Origin: Anaerolineae bacterium
Lineage (GTDB): Bacteria > Chloroflexota > Anaerolineae > JAADDB01
NCBI GenBank assembly: GCA_015486895.1
Contig: WFQT01000263.1
Span: forward strand, 1 to 10,191
DNA length: 10,191 nucleotides
Reading direction: 5' to 3'
A program made the position numbers and the translations under genes. The notes under the pieces are model-generated. The model was not told the origin of the DNA. It saw only the letters and a list, made by a program, of their open reading frames with translations, and ran no database searches. Positions within the stretch are counted from its first letter, which is position 1; each line of letters starts with the position of its first letter. This document shows, piece after piece, positions 1-5,306 of this stretch.

Positions 1-782
1 AAGCGGCCCAGGGCTGTTTCCACCTCCGGGGTGATCTCTTTCGGGTGGTTGAAGTGGATGTTCATCCACAGCGGGTGGTACCATCGCAGCACATTTACTA
101 GGTCTTCAGTGATCCGCTGAGGTAGGAAAACAGGCACACGTGTGCCGATGCGGATAATCTCCACGTGGGGAATAGCCCGCAACCGTTGTAACAGCCATTC
201 CAGAATTCGCTGGGGCAGGATAAGTGGGTCACCCCCCGAGAGCAGTACGTCGCGGACTTGCGGTGTGGCTGCGATGTACGCCAGTTGTCGCTCATAGTCA
301 GCGAAGCTGAACTGGGCGTGTGGGTCACCTACCAGCCGGCTGCGGGTACAGTAGCGACAGTAGCTAGCACACTGGGTAGTGACCAGCATCAACACGCGGT
401 CAGGATAACGATGCACCAGCCCTGGCACAGGAGAATGGGAATCCTCGTCCAGGGAGTCAACCATTTCGGCCTCAAAAGGAACCAGCTCACCGGATGTCGG
501 AACGACTTGCCGCCGGATCGGGCAGTTGGGATCGTCCGGGTCCATTAGGCTGGCAAAGTAGGGGGTGATATCTACACGGAAACGGCCAGGCGCCGATAGA
601 CCGGCCGCTTCTTCGGGGGTAAGGTGAATGACCTGAGCCAGCTCCTCCACCGTGTTCAGGCGGTGGGTCAACTGCCAGCGCCAGTCATTCCACTGGTCAG
701 GAGGCACATCTCCCCAGACATGGAGGGGCCTCCCACGATCAGGAGGGTCCTCAAGCTCTTTCGCCAAATCTTCTGTTGCCAT
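1..782 (-). CDS. kamA: KamA-family radical SAM aminomutase (lysine or glutamate 2,3-aminomutase), 3' end cut by window edge
   Basis: The first 260 residues are in the window and the rest lies beyond base 1. The N-terminal part (about 29-115) matches the KamA leader: DWRWQLTHR, then DITPYFASLMDPDDPNCPIR, then DSPVPGLVHRYPDRV-like text (SHSPVPGLVHRYPDRV). The radical SAM iron-sulphur motif CxxxCxxC is C138-ASY-C142-RY-C145, followed by the GGDPL loop at 183-187 and IRIGTR at 210-215. Enzymes of this family use S-adenosylmethionine, a 4Fe-4S cluster and PLP to move the amino group of an amino acid from C2 to C3. The PLP lysine and the residues that separate lysine from glutamate 2,3-aminomutases are expected further on, so the substrate cannot be read here. 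The start is the ATG at 782 with a strong GGGAGGA ribosome site at about 791-797. Copy A of a dispersed repeat lies just upstream. The family call is firm and the lysine substrate is only a guess. Confidence 0.93.
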   Translation of the reverse strand, partial: MATEDLAKELEDPPDRGRPLHVWGDVPPDQWNDWRWQLTHRLNTVEELAQVIHLTPEEAAGLSAPGRFRVDITPYFASLMDPDDPNCPIRRQVVPTSGELVPFEAEMVDSLDEDSHSPVPGLVHRYPDRVLMLVTTQCASYCRYCTRSRLVGDPHAQFSFADYERQLAYIAATPQVRDVLLSGGDPLILPQRILEWLLQRLRAIPHVEIIRIGTRVPVFLPQRITEDLVNVLRWYHPLWMNIHFNHPKEITPEVETALGR

Positions 783-838
783 GCTATAATTCCTCCCACT
801 CGGCTCTTCCATTGAAGGTTTTGTCAGATTCGCACTCA

Positions 839-991
839 TTTTTGAATTGGGTATGTCCTAGATCAGTGGGGGGCCATTTCACCCAACAACTCAAGCGATT
901 TATTGGGTCGACAGCGTTGGATCCAACGCGCAGTCACAAAGATGCAAAGGCTTTTGAAAAATCTTTTCTTTGCGACTTTGCTCCCTTCGCA
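839..991. repeat. Dispersed repeat, copy A (second copy at 4886-5051)
   Basis: This 153-base intergenic segment is repeated about 4 kb away in the same orientation. The last 91 bases (901-991) differ from 4961-5051 at only six positions, all transitions. The earlier part is alignable with a gap of roughly a dozen bases in this copy. Both copies contain the perfect 16-base palindrome GCGTTGGATCCAACGC (here 914-929) and end at the same word, CTCCCTTCGCA. No coding potential is evident. It lies between kamA and the LysW-like genes, so it may form part of the kamA 5' region. The remaining bases of this gap (992-1068) show nothing I recognise. Confidence 0.85.
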
Positions 992-1068
992 TCCTCGAGT
1001 TTCAAGATTTCTCGCCACGCTGTCCCTCCTCTCCCAACCCGGTTAAGACACACCCTTTTGAATTCCTT

Positions 1069-1284
1069 CTACAAGTCCTGCTCTTCGTCCTTCTCTTCCT
1101 CAGCTTCCCAATCTCCGTCCCCTTCTTCGGCAAGCTCATCATATCCCCAGCCAAGTTCCAGGGGCCTCACATTGATCACTTCGAGTCTGGCTCCGCACTG
1201 GTTGCAGACAACCCTCTGACCTCTGTAGGGATGAGCGCCCAATTGAATGCCTTGACCACAACCTGGACAAAATGCTACAGCCAT
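1069..1284 (-). CDS. Small LysW-like zinc-ribbon protein (71 aa)
   Basis: A short acidic protein with one zinc ribbon: CPGCG (C6, C9) and CNQCG (C27, C30), followed by LEVINVRPLELGW. This is the pattern of the LysW/ArgW carrier family, a small zinc-binding domain followed by an acidic tail. True LysW ends in an EDWGE-type motif and carries biosynthetic intermediates on its last glutamate. Here a comparable GDWE occurs at 57-60 but the protein continues with a highly acidic stretch and ends in leucine, so the usual attachment point is buried or absent. The ATG at 1284 has a GGGGAGGT ribosome site about a dozen bases upstream. It follows its paralogue (1341-1526) after 56 bases and is probably co-transcribed with it. 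It could be a carrier-like scaffold, a regulator or a metal-binding adaptor; the sequence does not decide. Confidence 0.78.
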   Translation of the reverse strand: MAVAFCPGCGQGIQLGAHPYRGQRVVCNQCGARLEVINVRPLELGWGYDELAEEGDGDWEAEEEKDEEQDL

Positions 1285-1340
1285 GATCCTGCTTACCTCC
1301 CCTATCTGTCGTCGGCCATCTAACGTTATTCAACTTATGG

Positions 1341-1526
1341 TTATACTTCCTCTTCTTCGAACCCCAAATCGGCCCAATCCAGCTCCAAGGGTTCGATGGT
1401 TACCACCACAAAGATTTCATCACATTCTGGACATGTTACCCGCTGTCCTATCTTCGGGTTACGCACCTTTATTTCCGCCCCACAGTTAGGGCACGTTGCC
1501 GTTGCCTCAAACTTTTGTCTTAGCAT
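1341..1526 (-). CDS. Small LysW-like zinc-ribbon protein (61 aa)
   Basis: First of two tandem paralogues. The zinc ribbon is CPNCGAEIKV (C12, C15) and CPECDE (C32, C35), and the segment NPKIGQRVTCPEC followed by VVVTIEPLELDWADL closely resembles the LysW lysine or arginine biosynthesis carrier family in length and layout. The tail is GFEEEEV. The final residue is valine, not the glutamate on which LysW ligates alpha-aminoadipate or glutamate, so a canonical carrier role is doubtful. The ATG at 1526 is set by a good GGAGGA ribosome site at 1535-1540. No lysX/argX ligase or other lysine-pathway gene is visible nearby; the closest enzyme gene is the KamA aminomutase downstream of the pair. Family assignment is fairly secure and function unknown. 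Confidence 0.8.
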   Translation of the reverse strand: MLRQKFEATATCPNCGAEIKVRNPKIGQRVTCPECDEIFVVVTIEPLELDWADLGFEEEEV

Positions 1527-2023
1527 GGTTCTGTTCCTCCATTCAAATTTTATGGGAATGAGGCTTTTCGTCTACAAAGCCATTCAATGGCGGATTATAA
1601 GGTATTGCTGTACAAAACGCGTTGGAAAATAGCATAAATAGTGTCGCAAAGTGCGGACCCGTGTAGCACTTTTGCAATGGTGGGCCTTTTTCAAAACCCA
1701 ATCTGGCTACCGGACAGTTTTAGTAGGCGGAGACCGTGGCTCCCTACGGTAACTGTGAAACTTACCCAGGGAGCGTGGAAGACATTTTTCCAGTCCATTA
1801 GATGACTCCGGGACTGGAGGCGGGCGCAGCACGCGATGTGCTGCGCCCGCCGAATCCAACGTTGCATCCTCCAGTGCGTCCTTCGATAAGGCAAATGCTG
1901 TTTAACAAGCAGCGTCCAGTTCGGCACGGATTTTAATCCGTAATGTGAACGAAGCCATGCCACCATTGACAGCTTCTTCCAAATGTAACTCCTATGTCAC
2001 ACCATCAGGAAGCCAATACCCGG
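1527..2023. other. Palindrome-rich intergenic region between the MFS gene and the LysW-like pair
   Basis: No convincing gene in either strand. On the minus strand a TATAAT hexamer (complement of 1594-1599) lies 68 bases before the LysW-like start at 1526, but no matching -35 box is placed correctly, so I do not call a promoter. The rest holds a run of inverted repeats: GCAAAGTGC/GCACTTTTGC (1646-1675, one bulge), a near-palindrome starting and ending GTAGG/CCTAC (about 1723-1745), the 14-bp hairpin listed separately (1819-1851), ACTGGAGG/CCTCCAGT (1813-1820 with 1868-1875), GCTGTTT/AAGCAGC (1898-1914), and ACGGATT/AATCCGT (1926-1941). Confidence 0.6.
1819..1851. repeat. Perfect 14-bp GC-rich hairpin
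   Basis: GGCGGGCGCAGCAC (1819-1832) is followed by the five-base loop GCGAT and its exact complement GTGCTGCGCCCGCC (1838-1851). The hairpin lies about 170 bases beyond the MFS stop codon in the direction of transcription. It has no T-run on either side, so it is not a standard intrinsic terminator. It may still stall transcription, protect the 3' end of the MFS message, or be a copy of a genomic palindromic repeat. Confidence 0.85.
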
Positions 2024-3325
2024 TTACCCCCACACACCAAGCAAGATACCGCCGATGAGCCGCAGGGCCGCACTGAGCAAGAGCGCCTGTCGAAGTCCTA
2101 GCCAATCCCCCAACACCGGGCCAAGGATAGAGCCGGCCAAGATACCTAGGTTCAGTGCCAAATTGTGTAGTGCCATATGAGCCGGACGATCATTCTCCGG
2201 AACCCGTTCCATCAGCCGGTTGACCAGTCCAGCAGAAGCCAGCGCCCATACCCCACCGCCGATGAGGGACGCAACCCAATACAGGGATGCATCTCTGGCT
2301 AGCCCATTCAACAGGGGATAAAGGCCGTAAAATACGGCGCCGAATATCAGCACGCGACGATGTCCATAGTGGGCGCTGATCTGCCTGAGCCACATTGAGG
2401 CCAGGAAAACTGTCGCGTAGAACAGGGCATTGCCCAAACTGATCGCCCCATCAGACAGATGTAGTTCCTGCACCAGGAATAGCGGAAAGAGTGGAATCGG
2501 GATGTATTGAAAAGTGTAGAACAGAAAATAAGCAGCCAAAAATGATCCAAAAGAGCTCCGCAATAGGTCCAGACGCAGCAGCGGCTTACCGATAGAACGG
2601 GTAAGAAACCGCAGACCCAGAGGCGAGCGAATGGCATCGCCAAGACGGAGGAGACCCGGCCGCATCAGGTTGTTCAGATGCTGGCCAACACGGATCGGAG
2701 ATGGCTCTCCAGTGAGAGCCCGAACCTGCCCCAGATGGTAGGTGCTCAGCATGGCACCAAAGGCTCCGATGCCAAACACAATTTGGTAGTTGAGTGGGAA
2801 TGCAACGCGATCCAGCAACTGTCCACACAGCAAGGAAGTAGCGACGGTACTGATGGACAACAATGCTTGCCGCTGGCCCACCACATGACCACGCCATTCC
2901 GGCAGGACAACATCAGCAAACATAGCGTTGAAGGCAATCGCCAACAGCGTGCCGGGTACTGACATTAGCAGGATGAGCCCTGCCAAAATCCACACCTGTC
3001 TATTCGTGGTTGCCAACCATGGCAGCAGGACCATGACCAAGTAACCGGCACGATTCCAGATCGAAGACCAAAACGTTGTGCGCGTCAGAGAATGGCCTTC
3101 CAGCCAACGACCGGCAGGCAAAGAAACGAGGAGATTGACCGCCGCCGGCCCTGCAGTAAGCAGGGACACCTGAAAAGTGGTAGCGCCCAAACGGGCAGCA
3201 TATATAGAGAGAAAGCCCATTGCGCTTCCCAGAAGCACACCGAACCAGAAAACGTCGGCAAATAAGTGACGGAAGTTGGAGCGCATCTGGGCATCTTTCA
3301 TGCTCGCCCGTGCTACCATACTCAT
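2024..3325 (-). CDS. Major facilitator superfamily transporter, substrate unknown
   Basis: A 433-residue integral membrane protein of normal MFS length, with about 11-12 hydrophobic segments in two halves joined by a basic cytoplasmic loop at roughly 200-255. The loop between helices 2 and 3 reads PAGRWLEGHSLTRTTFW (70-86), a loose version of MFS motif A. The equivalent loop in the second half reads LRQISAHYGHRRVLIFG (313-329). A conserved MFADVVLPEWRGHVVG segment (135-150) follows helix 4. Such proteins move small solutes or drugs across the inner membrane, usually driven by protons. Nothing here fixes the substrate or direction. The start at 3325 has an AGGA ribosome site about eight bases upstream; later in-frame methionines at residues 3, 9 and 14 are alternatives. 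The ribosome site overlaps the palindrome GGAATATTCC (3327-3336). It lies 208 bases downstream of the zinc-ribbon gene and may or may not share its transcript. Confidence 0.88.
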   Translation of the reverse strand: MSMVARASMKDAQMRSNFRHLFADVFWFGVLLGSAMGFLSIYAARLGATTFQVSLLTAGPAAVNLLVSLPAGRWLEGHSLTRTTFWSSIWNRAGYLVMVLLPWLATTNRQVWILAGLILLMSVPGTLLAIAFNAMFADVVLPEWRGHVVGQRQALLSISTVATSLLCGQLLDRVAFPLNYQIVFGIGAFGAMLSTYHLGQVRALTGEPSPIRVGQHLNNLMRPGLLRLGDAIRSPLGLRFLTRSIGKPLLRLDLLRSSFGSFLAAYFLFYTFQYIPIPLFPLFLVQELHLSDGAISLGNALFYATVFLASMWLRQISAHYGHRRVLIFGAVFYGLYPLLNGLARDASLYWVASLIGGGVWALASAGLVNRLMERVPENDRPAHMALHNLALNLGILAGSILGPVLGDWLGLRQALLLSAALRLIGGILLGVWG

Positions 3326-3533
3326 GGGAATATTCCTAGACTGTGATCCTCTTCACTCCAGTGTGCTCTCATGACCAGAATCCAGCACGAAGATACAGGA
3401 CGCGTTGGCTGATGCAACTATGTGGTCTCGAGTAAGCAAGGTAGGCGTAAACACCCCTCCCCAAAACGCTCCGAGCTTGCGATTCTCAGTCGAATTTGAA
3501 GAGTCTTTCACAAAGGCGTACCCCAACTTTTCA

Positions 3534-3878
3534 CTAAGATCCCTTGCGGTGCTTGCGGTCTACCAAGTAATCTTCCTCCCAGTCACCATTTCCGACCCAA
3601 TCCTGATCTTCATGCTTGCTCTTCGCTGGCTTCCTTGCCAGTTTCTTCACAGGTCTTTTCACACGTTTCGCTTCCGCTTCCTCTGCCAGGTATTCGTACT
3701 TAGCTTCGATACGTTCATATCGGTCAGCACTACACGGCTGGAAAGGATCGTGTTTGGCCGGCCGACCGCACCGCGGACAGAGGACAAGAGGGTCGTCCAC
3801 CAACTGAGTGTCCGTGAGTGCATATTCAAAGTGCAAGCGACAATGACGACAAAAGGCACGGGTACACAGGTGTTCCAT
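3534..3878 (-). CDS. Small zinc-ribbon protein with basic linker and acidic Trp-containing tail
   Basis: A 114-residue protein that I cannot assign to a named family. Its N-terminal half has paired cysteines: C5, CRHC (C10, C13), CPRCG (C34, C37), and C49, consistent with one zinc ribbon from C10/C13 and C34/C37. A helical acidic-basic segment (53-70, YERIEAKYEYLAEEAEAK) leads to a lysine/arginine-rich linker (71-88), and then an acidic tail containing GNGDWEEDY (96-104). The start ATG at 3878 directly follows the TAA stop of the upstream regulator gene with no base between them, so the two are co-transcribed and probably translationally coupled; AAGGT inside the end of the regulator gene can act as ribosome site. 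The tail resembles the GDGDWEAEEE tail of the LysW-like protein at 1069-1284. A nucleic-acid-binding or protein-binding partner of the regulator is a reasonable but untested guess. Confidence 0.75.
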   Translation of the reverse strand: MEHLCTRAFCRHCRLHFEYALTDTQLVDDPLVLCPRCGRPAKHDPFQPCSADRYERIEAKYEYLAEEAEAKRVKRPVKKLARKPAKSKHEDQDWVGNGDWEEDYLVDRKHRKGS

Positions 3879-4565
3879 TTAGTTCTTACCTTCTTGTGAA
3901 AAAGAGTAGCCGACGCCAGGAATGGTAAGGACATAGCGCGGATTCTTCGGGTCCTCCTCCACCTTCGCCCGCAGCCGGCTAATAAGCCCGCGTACTAGGT
4001 CTCGATCCCCACCACCACTGTAATCCCACACCAGCTCAACAATGGTTTCAGCCGGGAGAATTTGCCCCCGGTGGATCATTAAAGTATATAGGAGACGGAA
4101 CTCCAGTTGCGTGAGGCGCTGGGGAGAGCGGCCAACGACATCTACTGTCCGCGTAGCGGGGTCAAGGGTGAGGCCGGCCAGGCTCAGAGTAGGAAGACTG
4201 AACAGCGGGACGCCACCCACTCGACGGAGCAGGGCACGCACCTGGGCGATGAGCAAACGCGCACTAAACGGCCGGGGAACCACCAGATCTGCGCCAGCTT
4301 CCAGAAGAGCGTAGTGGTACTCTTCAGCGATAGAGTCAACGACGACAATCAGAGGAACCTTGGTTTGACTCCGGACATGGCGCACCTGAGCCAGAGGTTC
4401 TGAACCAGGGAAGGTTACCAGAAGAAGGTCAGCCGGGTGCTCCGTCCAGCTTTGCATGGCGCGCTTCAGATCACTGGCTGTGGTGACTGCCAAGCCGGCG
4501 CGCTGCAGGACGAGAGAGAGCACCTCTGACTCGTCAGCATCTTGAGCAATGAGCAAGGCGTACAT
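3879..4565 (-). CDS. OmpR-type response regulator with degenerate (pseudo-)receiver domain
   Basis: From the chosen start the protein has 228 residues: an N-terminal receiver-like domain (1-115) and a C-terminal OmpR/PhoB winged-helix DNA-binding domain (about 127-222), the latter typical with LTQLEFRLLYTLM, VELVWDY, LISRLRAKVEEDP and YVLTIPGVGYSF. The receiver keeps the acidic patch (D9, D11, E12) and the C-terminal GAD...PFS signature, but the phosphoacceptor aspartate position reads LLLVTFPG (T51 where LLD is expected), the conserved Thr/Ser is D77 (VVVDS), and the KPF lysine is arginine (R98). It should therefore not be phosphorylated in the usual way and may act constitutively or through another signal. 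No histidine kinase is adjacent. I chose the ATG at 4565 because the receiver fold begins there; a GTG at 4592 would add nine residues, but an AGGAG lies inside that extension, about 15 bases before the ATG. The TAA abuts the start of the zinc-ribbon gene. Confidence 0.88.
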   Translation of the reverse strand: MYALLIAQDADESEVLSLVLQRAGLAVTTASDLKRAMQSWTEHPADLLLVTFPGSEPLAQVRHVRSQTKVPLIVVVDSIAEEYHYALLEAGADLVVPRPFSARLLIAQVRALLRRVGGVPLFSLPTLSLAGLTLDPATRTVDVVGRSPQRLTQLEFRLLYTLMIHRGQILPAETIVELVWDYSGGGDRDLVRGLISRLRAKVEEDPKNPRYVLTIPGVGYSFSQEGKN

Positions 4566-4885
4566 GCAGGTGAGAAACGTCTCCTTTCGCACTGGGGTAG
4601 AAATGATACGTAGGACGAACTTTTGAGCCTACCAGTAGAAGAATATGGGCGGTATAGCTCCAAGGAGGCATCAACCCCCTGACCTCCGGAAAGTTATAGC
4701 CCTTGTCCATGCTCAATATTCTAGGATTATTTTCCATCGGCTCAGGCCGCTTGATAATCATTGCTTTCAGATACGTTCTCATAGCTCATCGGAAATCTGG
4801 CACTCAGAGCCTACGCTCGGGTTCCCCCTCAGTCATCCTGCGTCCCTCCTGCTCTGGTGCAGCCCCAAGTATACCACATTCTCGC
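4566..4885. other. Intergenic region upstream of the regulator operon
   Basis: About 320 bases without a supported gene. It should hold the promoter and leader of the regulator/zinc-ribbon operon, but I could not find a well-spaced -35/-10 pair on the minus strand. The AGGAG ribosome site (4581-4585 region) lies at the left end. No strong repeat or hairpin was seen apart from the adjacent dispersed repeat copy B. Confidence 0.5.
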
Positions 4886-5051
4886 TTTTTCAAATAGGCG
4901 TGTCATAGATCAGTTAAGGGCCATTTCATCCAGCAACCCAGATCGGCGAATCGAGCAATTTATTGGGTCGACAGCGTTGGATCCAACGCACAGTCGCGAA
5001 GATGTAAAGGCTTTTGAAAAACCTTTTCTCTGCGACTTTGCTCCCTTCGCA
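4886..5051. repeat. Dispersed repeat, copy B (first copy at 839-991)
   Basis: This 166-base copy has the same orientation as copy A and is about 93 percent identical to it over the last 91 bases (4961-5051, six transitions). It retains a segment around 4938-4953 that is missing from copy A. It carries the same 16-base palindrome GCGTTGGATCCAACGC (4974-4989) and a short inverted pair TTTTTCAAA (4886-4894) with TTTGAAAAA (5013-5021). There is no sign of a coding region. It ends a few bases from the rel terminator, as if it occupies the spacer between two transcription units. Confidence 0.85.
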
Positions 5052-5055
5052 GGCA

Positions 5056-5090
5056 ACAAAAAAAGGTCTACCTTTAGCCAAAGGTAGACA
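5056..5090 (-). terminator. Intrinsic terminator of the rel transcript
   Basis: On the minus strand a perfect 10-bp stem, GTCTACCTTT pairing with AAAGGTAGAC (5066-5075 with 5080-5089), closes a four-base loop. It is followed after one or two bases by a run of seven T (complement of 5058-5064). This is a textbook rho-independent terminator pointing left, about 220 bases beyond the rel stop codon. On the plus strand there is no T-run, so it is directional. Confidence 0.93.
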
Positions 5091-5098
5091 CCAAGAAC

Positions 5099-5236
5099 AA
5101 CTACTTAGCCCAGCGACTATAAGTCACGGCAACGCCTGCAAAATCGCCCTACGGCGATTGGCAAGCAACCTGCGCAGACAGGTTTCGCAACGGTGGCAGC
5201 GATTTCCAATCGCCGGACGAGGTAGGTTGCGTAGTT
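5099..5236 (-). other. Structured segment in the 3' flank of rel, possible 3' UTR RNA element
   Basis: Between the rel stop codon (5307) and the terminator lies a non-coding segment with nested complementarity: AACTAC/GTAGTT (5099-5104 with 5231-5236), the 10-bp CGGCGATTGG/CCAATCGCCG (5152-5161 with 5206-5215), and inside it AACCTG/CAGGTT (5167-5172 with 5179-5184). Smaller palindromes flank it: GACT/AGTC around 5115-5125 and GATTC/GAATC at 5241-5259. Placed just before an intrinsic terminator it could be a 3' UTR structure or a small RNA released from the rel message. It could equally be a compound genomic palindromic repeat. I recognise no known RNA family. The remainder of 5237-5306 shows no gene. 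Confidence 0.5.
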
Positions 5237-5306
5237 ACATGATTCCTTCGTCTTGAATCTGCACGATCGGTGGTAAAGAATACGATAACCTTAGTAGTTG
5301 CGATTA

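Noticed and set aside
776..1219. 147-codon plus-strand frame over repeat copy A and the 71-residue LysW-like gene
   Set aside because: The serine-rich translation is antisense to the acidic tail of the LysW-like protein and crosses non-coding repeat sequence.
1069..1526. Complete LysW-dependent lysine or arginine biosynthesis locus
   Set aside because: Only carrier-like proteins are present, without terminal glutamate, and no LysX/ArgX ligase, kinase, reductase or aminotransferase gene is in the window.
1594..1599. TATAAT hexamer as promoter of the LysW-like pair
   Set aside because: The -10 match is perfect, but the correctly spaced -35 position reads ACGCGT, and no extended -10 TG is present.
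1691..1966. 91-codon minus-strand frame in the palindrome-rich spacer
   Set aside because: Its translation runs through the 14-bp hairpin and other palindromes, is rich in Trp, Arg and His without any motif, and has no convincing ribosome site.
1600..1990. Remnant of an insertion sequence between the LysW-like pair and the MFS gene
   Set aside because: Many palindromes are present, but no transposase fragment, no paired terminal inverted repeats bounding the region and no target duplication could be seen.
3405..3899. 164-codon open frame on the plus strand
   Set aside because: It is the antisense shadow of the zinc-ribbon gene and its flank, with no family resemblance and no ribosome site, while the minus strand carries a credible protein with paired cysteines.
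839..5051. CRISPR array or composite transposon defined by the two dispersed repeats
   Set aside because: There are only two copies 4 kb apart in direct orientation, with no regular spacers, no cas genes and no transposase between them.
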